From contig CAZBED010000003.1 of assembly GCA_964490845.1 (NCBI GenBank), positions 1-64,000 of the forward strand: 64,000 nt of DNA, read 5' to 3'. The notes under the pieces are model-generated. The model searched no databases. It saw nothing but the letters and a program-made list of their open reading frames with translations, and was not told where the DNA came from. This document shows positions 21,175 through 30,138 of the stretch, piece after piece; position 1 is the first letter of the stretch; each line of letters opens with the position of its first letter. This DNA is from JADJSS01 sp964490845 (GTDB taxonomy: Bacteria; Bacteroidota; Bacteroidia; Chitinophagales; JADIYW01). Both the position numbers and the translations under genes were made by a program.

Positions 21175-21753
21175 ATGGATAATAATAAATATTTAGAAAA
21201 AATTACACAAATTTTTGACACACATGAAAAGTGGGTTGCCTTCCTTGAATTAAATGGCTGTAAAGAACAAATCATCAACTCTTGGTATGATAATTTAAAC
21301 AAGATCATTAGAGAAAGAATTAAAAATGAAATTAATATAAATAACTTTTGGTCTGAAAAATATTGGCATCCTAAATGTTTTGGATATTATATAAAATCTT
21401 ATGGACAAGGTTCTTTAATTCTACTTTATGAACGAAATAGTTTTAGTTTGTATTCAGATCTTCATTATAAATTAAATGACAGAAGAGACAAATTAAGCGA
21501 AACAATTCTTTTTAATTCTTTCTTTGACAATGCAGAGGTTATTAAATATGGTCCATATTTAGTAACAAAATCAGATATTATTAATATAAATGAATATAAT
21601 AATGTTGATATTATTGCGTGGTTTGCTCAGAAGAATAGTAAGGAAATTGAGTCGTTTTCAGAAAAAGTTATACAAATATTCAAATATTTTATGTGTAACT
21701 CAGAAATAATTACAAAAATTAAAGAAATAAATGAAATTATAAATAATCAATGA
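21175..21753 (+). CDS. Hypothetical protein, partner of the PD-(D/E)XK gene
   Basis: 192 residues, no family recognised; lysine-, asparagine- and isoleucine-rich with several aromatic blocks ('FWSEKYWHPKCFGYYIKSYG'). Soluble by appearance. Thirteen bases after the PD-(D/E)XK gene and of the same AT-rich composition, so probably co-acquired and co-transcribed. Its stop codon TGA overlaps the start codon (ATGA) of the decayed exonuclease remnant that follows, so its C-terminus lies on a recombination junction and may be altered. Confidence 0.7.
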   Translation: MDNNKYLEKITQIFDTHEKWVAFLELNGCKEQIINSWYDNLNKIIRERIKNEININNFWSEKYWHPKCFGYYIKSYGQGSLILLYERNSFSLYSDLHYKLNDRRDKLSETILFNSFFDNAEVIKYGPYLVTKSDIININEYNNVDIIAWFAQKNSKEIESFSEKVIQIFKYFMCNSEIITKIKEINEIINNQ

Positions 21754-21826
21754 CCTTCACCGTCATCGATTTTGAAGCCGCCGCTTACAAAATCGTACTT
21801 AGCATGTGCAGTGCTTATTGTTAAAA
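21750..21826 (+). pseudogene. Remnant of exonuclease 5' end (second copy of the 18445 gene start)
   Basis: Reads M-T-F-T-V-I-D-F-E-A-A-A-Y-K, versus M-T-F-T-A-I-D-F-E-T-A-T-Y-K at 18445. After a one-base insertion the similarity continues ('catgtgcagtgcttattg' versus 'cctgtgcagtgggcattg') and then stops in a TAA. About 70 bp survive. Confidence 0.8.
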
Positions 21827-21880
21827 GAAAATAAATCAAATATGTGCAAATAAAGGAATATGAATAGATAGAAATATTTT

Positions 21881-22588
21881 ATGGAAAACAGTACAACACA
21901 ATACTTAACTAAGTTTCTTAATATAGACTTAGATGAAAAATTTGCAACAATAGAAAATCTTAACTGTTTCCCTTGGGTTGGGAAAGAATTTTTGAATTCT
22001 AATAATAAAATCTTAATAGTAGCTGAAAGCAGTTATGGCTCAACGGAGAATCAAATTAATGAACACCTGAGAAACAAAAATTACACACGAGAAATAATTG
22101 CAGAAGATAATGATACTAAATATTACAACAATATGTTTAAAGCACTTTTGGGTAATAATAGTTTTAGTAAAGATTCTTTCTGGAACAATGTATCATTTTA
22201 TAATTTAGTTCAAAGACCGATGAATTACATTGATAACAATAGAGAACAACCAAAATTTGAAGACTATCAAAAGGGCTGGAATACATTTTACAGAGTAATT
22301 GAAATCTTAGAACCTAAAATTATATTGTTGTTTAGTCTGAATGCAGTTATTCATTTTCAAGACGATGCTTCGAAAAGATGGAATAAAAGCAGCTTTAAGA
22401 AATTAAGCAAAGTAGGAAAAAATTATCCGCGAATTATAGAAATAGATAACAATAAGAACCACAAGAAAAAAATGATATTTGTTAAACATCCAAGCAGATA
22501 TTTTTCACCACCAAAATGGAATTTATTTCTAAAAGAAAATATACTTGAAGAAATAAAATATTTAGAAAACAATTGCTTAATTTCTTAG
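21881..22588 (+). CDS. Hypothetical protein, possibly uracil-DNA-glycosylase fold
   Basis: 235 residues, AT-rich. 'NCFPWVGKEFLNSNNKILIV' followed by 'AESSYGS', later 'YNLVQRPMN' and 'EPKIILLFSLNAV', has the layout of UDG-superfamily proteins that begin with 'P..G.......I..VGEAP.' and end a core strand with 'P..ILLLG..A'. The key active-site residues cannot be assigned confidently, so the call is tentative. It lies between the exonuclease remnant and the WYL regulator. Confidence 0.6.
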   Translation: MENSTTQYLTKFLNIDLDEKFATIENLNCFPWVGKEFLNSNNKILIVAESSYGSTENQINEHLRNKNYTREIIAEDNDTKYYNNMFKALLGNNSFSKDSFWNNVSFYNLVQRPMNYIDNNREQPKFEDYQKGWNTFYRVIEILEPKIILLFSLNAVIHFQDDASKRWNKSSFKKLSKVGKNYPRIIEIDNNKNHKKKMIFVKHPSRYFSPPKWNLFLKENILEEIKYLENNCLIS

Positions 22589-22599
22589 CAGAGTCTTAA

Positions 22600-23499
22600 T
22601 TATCTCCTCCCATACCTCGCCAACGCACCTTTCAACGCTTCTATATGTTCTTTCTTTAAAGTAACAGGTTGTATCACTTTCACGTCAGCACCATAACTTA
22701 ATATCTTTTGCAGTAACTCATAATTCGTCAGCAAGAAATACTCAAACCGCACCTCCTGCTCCGTTGTCAGTATTTCTTTCTGTGTCCAATGCAAGGGTAA
22801 GGTTCTGATGTACTTTGCCTGGAAGGGCGTAAAACTGAGTACTACCGTTTCCCTTTCGGCACCATTGTCAATAATTCCAATCATTCTGGAAAAATAAGCA
22901 GCCAGGTCTATCTTTTTATTCAGTTTAAATTTGGTCTCCGTGACATGAAGCGCCGTAATCCGGTCGATACCGAATTTTATAATCGCTATTTTTCCGGGAA
23001 TCAACGCCACCATATACCAGCGTCCTAAAAATTCTTTTAAAGCGTAAGGCTGTACAGTATAATTTTTCGGTTGTTCGCTGTCAAAAGCATGATACGAAAA
23101 TTCAACCTGTAGCTGATGCTGAATGGCAGATAATATCTGAGGAATAAACTCTACACCTTTTAGGTCGTGCTTTTCTTTCAGGATAACTGCATCCGACTTT
23201 TGGCTGGCTTTTGCAAAATCCAGCAAGTTTGCCTGCAGCGACATATTCTTGATAAACTGAATAACGCTGTCCGTTATCGTATCTTTCTCTATAAAATAAC
23301 CGCGATGAAAACTGTCATACTCAACAAAAATCTTAAACTCGGTACGCAATTCTTCAAAATCGCGCTGCAGGGTACGCGATACAATATTGTAACCATATCC
23401 GTTTAAATACTTTAGTAGTGTATTCAAGGATGGATATTTGGTGCGTTCCAATTTGGAAATAATCAAATCAAAACGCTTCAGTTTTCCGGTAAGAGACAT
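22600..23499 (-). CDS. WYL-domain transcriptional regulator
   Basis: 299 residues. N-terminal winged-helix ('YPSLNTLLKYLNGYGYNIVS' then 'RTLQRDFEELR') binds DNA; residues about 130-205 are a WYL ligand-binding domain with 'VQPYALKEFLGRWYMVAL' (W-Y-M in place of W-Y-L), followed by a WCX-type C-terminal extension. WYL regulators commonly sit in phage-defence and DNA-damage loci. It ends 11 bp from the convergent 21881 gene. Confidence 0.88.
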   Translation of the reverse strand: MSLTGKLKRFDLIISKLERTKYPSLNTLLKYLNGYGYNIVSRTLQRDFEELRTEFKIFVEYDSFHRGYFIEKDTITDSVIQFIKNMSLQANLLDFAKASQKSDAVILKEKHDLKGVEFIPQILSAIQHQLQVEFSYHAFDSEQPKNYTVQPYALKEFLGRWYMVALIPGKIAIIKFGIDRITALHVTETKFKLNKKIDLAAYFSRMIGIIDNGAERETVVLSFTPFQAKYIRTLPLHWTQKEILTTEQEVRFEYFLLTNYELLQKILSYGADVKVIQPVTLKKEHIEALKGALARYGRR

Positions 23500-23552
23500 T
23501 TTTTGTTTTAAAGGTAACGCGTTTAGTGTGTCATTTTATGTCGTATATGAGA

Positions 23553-24122
23553 TTAATTCTCTTCCTTGCGTTTAAATCCAATCCTTATCCTTTTTCTTTG
23601 CTCCGTCTCTATTTTGTCTTTTTGGAGCAAGTAATCGAGTGCTTCATACACATCCTTAAACTGTTTATTAGTTTTTCTTTCCAGCTTTTTTAGCTTTTCC
23701 GTCAATTCTTTATTGGTCGATGCAAACTGTTTCAAATAGACAAACGCCCGCATGATAGCAATATTTACATTTATCGCTTTTTCAGAATTTAAGATGCCGC
23801 TCAGCATAGCCAAGCCTTGTTCGGTAAAAGCGTAGGGCAGTTTCCGGTTGCCTCCACGTTTTTTAGAACTTATCGCAAACTGTGATGAGTTTACATCGTT
23901 TGACATCACAAATTGTGATATCAAAGATTCTAGTTCTTTTTGAGTGAGCTGAAACATAAAGTCTTCTGGAAATCTCTTAATATTTCGTTTTACCGATTGA
24001 TTTAACACTCTGGTTTCCACCTCATAAAGTTCCGCTAAATCAAAATCAAGCATCACTTTCACACCCCTGACTTCGTAAATCTTATTTTGTATCTGATGTA
24101 ATTGCATAATTTGTTTTACCAT
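23553..24122 (-). CDS. ORF6N domain-containing protein
   Basis: ORF6N domain ('IYEVRGVKVMLDFDLAELYE' then 'VETRVLNQSVKRNIKRFPED'), a variable middle ('SQFVMSNDVNSSQFAISSKK'), 'PYAFTEQGLAMLSGILNSEK', and a charged coiled-coil C-terminus. Family is phage- and mobile-element-derived, probably DNA binding. The frame stays open to 24284, but the family begins just before 'IYEVRG', so I chose ATG 24122 (24107 also possible). The in-frame upstream stretch encodes a second copy of the variable middle ('SQFVTSNDLNSPHFMMSSDF'). Confidence 0.85.
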   Translation of the reverse strand: MVKQIMQLHQIQNKIYEVRGVKVMLDFDLAELYEVETRVLNQSVKRNIKRFPEDFMFQLTQKELESLISQFVMSNDVNSSQFAISSKKRGGNRKLPYAFTEQGLAMLSGILNSEKAINVNIAIMRAFVYLKQFASTNKELTEKLKKLERKTNKQFKDVYEALDYLLQKDKIETEQRKRIRIGFKRKEEN

Positions 24123-24317
24123 TGAGATACCAATTATTGTCATTTTCCATAAAATTTCCAGATAAAAATCAGAACTCATCATAAAATGTGGTGAGTTCAA
24201 ATCGTTTGAAGTCACAAATTGTGACATCAAACAATATCTCATGCGGTGACAAATGCAACTGCATAATTTATCTAAAATTCTCAATACTAATTACTCAATA
24301 CTCACTACTTTTACACC

Positions 24318-24770
24318 ATGCGCGCCGTCATCCAACGAGTCACCCACGCCTCCGTCACGATAGACGGAACTGTAAGCGCAAGCATCCAACACGGGCTGTT
24401 GGTTTTGCTGGGCGTGGAAGACAGTGATACTGAACAGGACATCGAATGGCTGAGCAGCAAGATTATTCAGCTGCGCATCTTTTCGGACGCAGATGGTAAG
24501 ATGAATCTATCCGTAAAGGATATCAACGGCGACCTTTTAATCATCTCCCAGTTTACGTTATTTGCCTCCACGAAGAAAGGCAACCGTCCCGGATTTACCC
24601 GTTCTGCCAAACCCGTCATCGCGATTCCGCTTTACGAACACTTTATTTCGGTTACAGAACAGAAGCTGGGCAAGCACGTAAAGAAGGGTGTTTTTGGCGC
24701 AGACATGAAGGTAGAATTACTCAACGACGGGCCCGTCACCATCCTCATCGACAGTAAAAATCCTGAATAG
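24318..24770 (+). CDS. dtd: D-aminoacyl-tRNA deacylase
   Basis: Removes D-amino acids (and glycine from tRNA-Ala) from mischarged tRNA. 150 residues, the standard length. Starts 'MRAVIQRVTHASVTIDG'; active-site 'SQFTLFAS' near residue 77 and the cross-subunit Gly-Pro motif 'NDGPVTILIDS' near 137. It marks the return from accessory to core DNA. Confidence 0.97.
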   Translation: MRAVIQRVTHASVTIDGTVSASIQHGLLVLLGVEDSDTEQDIEWLSSKIIQLRIFSDADGKMNLSVKDINGDLLIISQFTLFASTKKGNRPGFTRSAKPVIAIPLYEHFISVTEQKLGKHVKKGVFGADMKVELLNDGPVTILIDSKNPE

Positions 24771-25052
24771 CCGAATTGTTATTTTTTTCATTCAGACAAC
24801 CCCTTTTTTCATTTTTTTTTCACGTTCTGTACACATGCTTGTTGAAACTTTGTGATGGTGTTGGTATTGATGTTAATCAATTAAAAATCAATGCATAACC
24901 TATTATTCACATTTCAAATAAACAACTTGTGGAAAAGTTAAAACAGAATTTTTAAATCATTGAAGTAGCTTTAAGATGTCGGAAGCGAAGAAACACAAAA
25001 ATCCTACTTTTCAAGTTTTATTTTTTAAAAACGTTTAAATTTTAACATTAAA

Positions 25053-26033
25053 ATGAATACCGTATTGGCTACTGAGAGAATCCTGCAAGAAAGCGACAAT
25101 CGGTTTGTGCTTTTCCCGATCAAACACAAAGCTATCTGGGATATGTACAAACAACACGTACAGGCTTTTTGGGTAGCGGAGGAGATAGATTTAAGCCAGG
25201 ATCTGGTGCACTGGGAAAAATTAAACGATGATGAAAGACATTTCATCAAACATGTATTGGCATTTTTTGCAGCCAGTGACGGTATAGTAAATGAGAACCT
25301 GGTGGTGAATTTCATGCAGGATGTCACCATTCCGGAAGCACGCTGTTTCTACGGATTTCAGATTGCCATGGAAAACATTCATTCTGAAACATACTCTCTT
25401 TTAATAGATACGTATATTAAAAACGATGCGGAGAAAACAAAACTCTTCAATGCCATCGAAACCCTGGACTGTGTAAAGAAAAAAGCCAACTGGGCTTTGA
25501 AATGGATTGAAAGCGCCCCTTCATTCGCACACCGCCTTGTAGCCTTCTGTGCAGTAGAAGGAATTTTCTTCAGCGGCAGTTTCTGTTCTATCTTCTGGCT
25601 GAAAGAAAGAGGACTGATGCCGGGTCTCGGACATTCCAATGAACTGATCAGCCGTGACGAAGGCCTGCATTGCCAGTTCGCCTGCTTATTATACTCCATG
25701 CTCGAAAATAAACTCAGCCAGGAAGATATTTACGCCATCATCTGTGATGCTGTAGAATGTGAAAAAGACTTCGTAAGGGATTCCATTCCGGTAGCGTTAA
25801 TCGGCATGAACGCTGATTTAATGTGTCAGTATATCGAATTTGTTGCTGACCGCTGGATACAATCCTTAGGTTATCCTAAAGTATACAATGCCACCAATCC
25901 ATTCCCATTCATGGAGTCCATTTCCATGGAAGGAAAAACCAACTTCTTTGAACGCAGAGTATCCGAATATAAAAAAGCAGGAGTGGGCATCAAGAAAGAA
26001 GAACAACAATTTGGCTTTACCACTGATTTTTAA
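25053..26033 (+). CDS. nrdB: Class I ribonucleotide reductase, beta subunit
   Basis: Diiron-tyrosyl radical subunit that drives NDP reduction. Ligand blocks visible: 'AEEIDLSQD', 'MENIHSETYSLL' (E, H and the radical tyrosine in the E-x2-H-x3-Y arrangement), 'EGIFFSGSFC' and 'RDEGLHCQFA'. The tyrosine is present, so a class Ia/Ib-type cofactor is expected. 326 residues. The 282-bp upstream region is AT-rich and probably carries the promoter for nrdBA; nrdA follows after 84 bp. Confidence 0.96.
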   Translation: MNTVLATERILQESDNRFVLFPIKHKAIWDMYKQHVQAFWVAEEIDLSQDLVHWEKLNDDERHFIKHVLAFFAASDGIVNENLVVNFMQDVTIPEARCFYGFQIAMENIHSETYSLLIDTYIKNDAEKTKLFNAIETLDCVKKKANWALKWIESAPSFAHRLVAFCAVEGIFFSGSFCSIFWLKERGLMPGLGHSNELISRDEGLHCQFACLLYSMLENKLSQEDIYAIICDAVECEKDFVRDSIPVALIGMNADLMCQYIEFVADRWIQSLGYPKVYNATNPFPFMESISMEGKTNFFERRVSEYKKAGVGIKKEEQQFGFTTDF

Positions 26034-26117
26034 GCTGTACTGTAATTTCCGGAAAAGAAAAGATTTTTTAAGTAGTTAATCATTCCATTCTATTACCATA
26101 AATAAAAAGATAAAACT

Positions 26118-28652
26118 ATGTTCGTAATTAAGCGCGATGGCAGAAAAGAACCTGTTCACTTTGACAAAATCACCGCACGCATCAACAAACTTTCCTTCGG
26201 ACTCAACTCTACCTTTGTAGTACCACACCGTGTGGCGCAGAATGTGATTCAGGGCCTGTATGACGGCGTAACCACCACCGAACTGGATGAATTGGCAGCA
26301 CGCACCAGCGCCAGCATGACAGTCATACATCCGGATTATGCTGTACTGGCAGCACGCATCGCGGTATCCAACCTGCACAAAAACACCAAAAAGAATTTTT
26401 CCCGTATTGTGGAGGAACTATACAATTATATTGACCCGAAAACCAACAAACAGGCGCCACTGATTGCCGATGATGTATTTGAAATCATCATGGCAAACAA
26501 AGACCGCCTGGATGCTGCCATCGTACACCACCGCGATTATAATTATGATTATTTCGGATTCAAAACACTCGAAAAATCCTATTTATTAAAGATGCACGGC
26601 AAAGTGGTGGAACGCCCGCAGCACATGCTGATGCGTGTTTCCGTAGGCATACACCGCGATGATATCGACGCGGCCATCGAAACCTACGACCTGATGTCGG
26701 AAAAATGGTTTACACATGCCACTCCTACTTTATACAATGCAGGCACACCGAAACCGCAGTTGTCTTCCTGCTTCCTGCTGACCATGAAAGACGACAGCAT
26801 CAAAGGCATTTACGACACGCTGAAAAATACCGCCGAAATATCCCAATCTGCAGGCGGTATAGGGCTGAGCATCCATAATATCCGAGCCAAAGGCAGCTAC
26901 ATCAGAGGCACCGGAGGAGAAAGCAACGGCCTGATTCCGATGCTGCAGGTATTTAACTCGACGGCACGCTATGTGGATCAGGGCGGCGGAAAACGAAAAG
27001 GTGCTTTTGCCATCTACCTCGAACCGTGGCATGCCGATGTATTTGATTTTCTGGAACTGAAAAAGAACCACGGGAAAGAAGAAATGCGCGCACGGGATTT
27101 ATTCTATGCACTGTGGATTCCGGATTTATTCATGAAACGCGTAAAAGAAAATGCAGACTGGTCGCTGATGTGCCCGTATGAGTGCCCGGGATTGTGCGAT
27201 ACCTACGGAGATGAATTCGAAGTGCTGTATACCAAATACGAAGCGGAAGGCAAAGCACGCAAAACCATCAAGGCGCAGGAACTGTGGTTCCATATCCTGG
27301 ACAGCCAGACGGAAACAGGCACACCATACATGCTGTACAAAGACCATGTCAACCGCAAATCCAACCAAAAGAATCTGGGCGTTATCCGCTCCAGTAATTT
27401 GTGTACGGAAATTATGGAGTACACCTCCGCCGATGAGATTGCGGTATGTAATCTCGCTTCCATCAATCTGACGCGTTTTGTTGACAGCGAAAAACTGACG
27501 TTTGACTTCCAGCGATTATATGAAATCACTTATATCGTTACGAAAAATCTGAATAAAGTAATCGATATCAATTTTTATCCGGTAGAAGAAGCAAGGAACA
27601 GCAACCTCCGCCACCGCCCGATCGGATTGGGTGTACAGGGACTTGCAGATGCTTTTATGCTGCTGCGTCATCCGTTTGACAGCGAAGAAGCCGCCATCCT
27701 GAACAGGAATATTTTTGAGACCATCTATTACGCCGCGCTCTGTGCATCCAAAGATTTAGCAAAAAAAGAAGGTGCATACCAAAGCTTTAAAGGCTCTCCT
27801 ATTTCTCAGGGCATCTTCCAGTTTGATATGTGGAAGGTAAGCCCGACCGACCGCTGGGACTGGGATGGATTACGTCAGGAAATCCTGCAGCATGGCGTAC
27901 GCAACAGCTTGCTGGTAGCGCCGATGCCAACTGCCTCCACTTCTCAGATTTTAGGCAACAATGAATGTTTTGAACCTTATACCTCTAACCTGTATACCAG
28001 ACGCGTATTGAGCGGTGAATTTATGGTGGTCAACAAGCACCTGTTGAAAGACCTGATTGAAATAGGTTTGTGGAGCGACGAAATGAAAAATGCCATTGTA
28101 GCCAACAAAGGTTCCATTCAGGCAATTAACGGTATTCCGCAGGAAATAAAAGATTTATACAAAACCGCCTGGGAAATCAAACAACGTGTCATTATTGACA
28201 TGGCTGCAGACCGCGGCGCTTTCATTGACCAAAGCCAGAGTTTGAACCTGTTCATGGAAAGCCCTAACTACAAGACGTTGACTTCCGCGCATTTTTATGC
28301 ATGGGAGAAAGGCCTGAAAACAGGTATGTACTACCTGCGTTCACGCCCTGCGATGGATCCGGTTCAGTTTACCGTGGATATGGAGAAAGCAAAAAAGGCA
28401 ACAGAAATTATCGCTAAAGACGGACATTATCATCGCTCCGAAAAAGTAAGTGCCAGCGATGTTGCGCCTATTTATGAAAGTGTAGCCAATGCCCAGCAGG
28501 AAATGTTTACTACCGTGGCGGAACCGGTTGCAATAGAAAAATCTATGGAAGAAAGAGCCGCTGAATTTGGTATGACCGTGGAAGAATTTGTACAAGCCCA
28601 AAAAGTTTGTTCATTAGAGAATCCCGGAGAATGCGAAATGTGCGGGAGCTAG
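26118..28652 (+). CDS. nrdA: Class I ribonucleotide reductase, alpha subunit
   Basis: Catalytic subunit, 844 residues. N-terminal ATP cone ('VIKRDGRKEPVHFDKITARI') gives allosteric control by dATP/ATP. Active-site blocks: 'LSSCFLLTM' (substrate-site cysteine), 'NLCTEIMEY' (N-x-C-x-E radical/acid set) and 'AVCNLASINL' (second redox cysteine). C-terminal C-x2-C tail 'CEMCGS' accepts electrons from thioredoxin or glutaredoxin. Follows nrdB; order B-A as in many Bacteroidota; ended by a clear terminator. Confidence 0.97.
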   Translation: MFVIKRDGRKEPVHFDKITARINKLSFGLNSTFVVPHRVAQNVIQGLYDGVTTTELDELAARTSASMTVIHPDYAVLAARIAVSNLHKNTKKNFSRIVEELYNYIDPKTNKQAPLIADDVFEIIMANKDRLDAAIVHHRDYNYDYFGFKTLEKSYLLKMHGKVVERPQHMLMRVSVGIHRDDIDAAIETYDLMSEKWFTHATPTLYNAGTPKPQLSSCFLLTMKDDSIKGIYDTLKNTAEISQSAGGIGLSIHNIRAKGSYIRGTGGESNGLIPMLQVFNSTARYVDQGGGKRKGAFAIYLEPWHADVFDFLELKKNHGKEEMRARDLFYALWIPDLFMKRVKENADWSLMCPYECPGLCDTYGDEFEVLYTKYEAEGKARKTIKAQELWFHILDSQTETGTPYMLYKDHVNRKSNQKNLGVIRSSNLCTEIMEYTSADEIAVCNLASINLTRFVDSEKLTFDFQRLYEITYIVTKNLNKVIDINFYPVEEARNSNLRHRPIGLGVQGLADAFMLLRHPFDSEEAAILNRNIFETIYYAALCASKDLAKKEGAYQSFKGSPISQGIFQFDMWKVSPTDRWDWDGLRQEILQHGVRNSLLVAPMPTASTSQILGNNECFEPYTSNLYTRRVLSGEFMVVNKHLLKDLIEIGLWSDEMKNAIVANKGSIQAINGIPQEIKDLYKTAWEIKQRVIIDMAADRGAFIDQSQSLNLFMESPNYKTLTSAHFYAWEKGLKTGMYYLRSRPAMDPVQFTVDMEKAKKATEIIAKDGHYHRSEKVSASDVAPIYESVANAQQEMFTTVAEPVAIEKSMEERAAEFGMTVEEFVQAQKVCSLENPGECEMCGS

Positions 28653-28677
28653 AAATTCCCCTTACTAACTCAAAATG

Positions 28678-28707
28678 TCCCGGATGCCTGCATTCGGGAT
28701 TTTTTAT
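28678..28707 (+). terminator. Rho-independent terminator of nrdBA
   Basis: Stem cccggatgc / gcattcggg (one G-T pair) with a two-base loop, followed by an attttttattt run, 25 bp after the nrdA stop. Confidence 0.88.
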
Positions 28708-28757
28708 TTCCGTACAACAAAACTTTTAGTATATTTACTCTACAAAAATGGTAGAGT

Positions 28758-29315
28758 ATGGATTTTTTACAACAACCTTTTAGCTGGTATATTGCCGGTC
28801 CGCTTATCGCCGTCAACCTGTTCCTGCTTTTATATTTCGGGCAACGGTTCGGAGTGTCCACCGCCATGAAAACCACTTGTGCCGCCTTAGGTGCCGGTAA
28901 AAAAGTTCCGTTCTTTAATTATGACTGGAAAAATGAAGCCTGGCTGCTGATGTATATCGGCGGAAGTATCATCGGCGGATTGATTGCCGTGGAATTCATG
29001 AATGCCGGTGCACCTGTAGCAGTATCCGAAAAAACAGCTGCAGCATTACAGGCACTGCATATAGAAGCCAATCACTCCTTTGAACCCGCAGAAATCTTCT
29101 CGGTTCAGCAATTATTAACATTCAAAGGATGGGCCATACTTTTAGGCAGCGGCATACTTATCGGATTTGGCACACGATGGGCTAACGGCTGCACCTCCGG
29201 CCACGCCATTTCAGGACTGAGCGATTTTCAGCTTCCATCCTTAGTGGCAGTTATCGGTTTCTTTATCGGCGGCCTCATCATGACTCATTTATTCATTCCT
29301 TTAATTTTCAACTAA
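28758..29315 (+). CDS. YeeE/YedE family inner-membrane protein (sulfur transport), subunit 1
   Basis: 185 residues, about four to five transmembrane helices. Carries the family motif 'RWANGCTSGHAISG' near residue 140, whose cysteine is used in thiosulfate uptake by TsuA-type proteins. The second half-transporter follows with one base spacing, then a rhodanese, so thiosulfate or polysulfide import is the likely job (inference from family and context). Confidence 0.9.
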   Translation: MDFLQQPFSWYIAGPLIAVNLFLLLYFGQRFGVSTAMKTTCAALGAGKKVPFFNYDWKNEAWLLMYIGGSIIGGLIAVEFMNAGAPVAVSEKTAAALQALHIEANHSFEPAEIFSVQQLLTFKGWAILLGSGILIGFGTRWANGCTSGHAISGLSDFQLPSLVAVIGFFIGGLIMTHLFIPLIFN

Positions 29316-29316
29316 C

Positions 29317-29730
29317 ATGCGCAATTTAAAATTTTTTATGCTGGGCATTTTTTTTGGTATTGTATTGGCCAAGGCCCAGGTTATTTCCTGGTTTCGTATT
29401 TATGAAATGTTTCGTTTCGAATCGTTTCACATGTACGGCATCATCGGCAGTGCCGTCATCTTAGGCGCCCTAATTGTTCAGTATATCAAACGCAGCCATT
29501 TGAAATCGGTCGATGGCATCCCTATCACGATTGAGCCTAAACCTAAAACGTATAAAGCCAGTATCTTTGGCGGTATCCTGTTCGGGTTGGGATGGGCATT
29601 GGCAGGCGCCTGCCCGGGTCCTATTTATATTCTGATTGGAGCTGGATTCTGGGTGTTTATCGTTGTATTGGCAGGTGCATTACTCGGAACATTCATCTAT
29701 GGTGTTGTAAAAGAGCAACTGCCACATTAA
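29317..29730 (+). CDS. YeeE/YedE family (DUF6691-like) inner-membrane protein, subunit 2
   Basis: 137 residues, four hydrophobic helices, with 'FGLGWALAGACPGPIYILIG' near residue 90: the second half of split YeeE transporters. One base after subunit 1. N-terminal hydrophobic stretch acts as the first membrane segment. Confidence 0.9.
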   Translation: MRNLKFFMLGIFFGIVLAKAQVISWFRIYEMFRFESFHMYGIIGSAVILGALIVQYIKRSHLKSVDGIPITIEPKPKTYKASIFGGILFGLGWALAGACPGPIYILIGAGFWVFIVVLAGALLGTFIYGVVKEQLPH

Positions 29731-29817
29731 GTCTGTTATTTATAAAGAAAAATGATTTAATATTGCAATTCGTATAAATTTGAAATCGTAATTCTAAAAT
29801 TTAAAATCAATCAAAAA

Positions 29818-30138
29818 ATGGCATATCAGGATTTAGGACCTAAAGAATTTTTAGCCGCGTATAACAGCAGCGACAATGCAATACTGATAGATGTGCGTAC
29901 CGCAGCAGAAATTGCGGATGGCAGCATTGACGGGCATATTGCTATTGACATTCAACGCCCCGGATTCACAGAGAAAGTAGCGGAACTTCCCAAGGACAAA
30001 GCTTATTTTATTTATTGCCGAAGCGGAAACCGAAGCGGGCAAGCCTGCCGTTATATGGCCACACAGGGTTTTGAGCAGTTATACAATATGAAAGGCGGTA
30101 TGCTGGCACTGGCAGAAACAGATTTTGAAGATGCCTGA
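29818..30138 (+). CDS. Rhodanese-like sulfurtransferase, single domain
   Basis: 106 residues with 'ILIDVRTAAEIADGSIDGHI' and the active-site loop 'YCRSGNRSGQ', catalytic cysteine present. Takes up sulfane sulfur from the YeeE pair upstream in the likely pathway. No signal peptide, so cytoplasmic. Its last codons overlap the acetyltransferase start region. Confidence 0.93.
   Translation: MAYQDLGPKEFLAAYNSSDNAILIDVRTAAEIADGSIDGHIAIDIQRPGFTEKVAELPKDKAYFIYCRSGNRSGQACRYMATQGFEQLYNMKGGMLALAETDFEDA

Noticed and set aside
24930..24960. DnaA-box-like ttgtggaaaag before nrdB
   Set aside because: Single, imperfect match; not enough to call a regulatory site.
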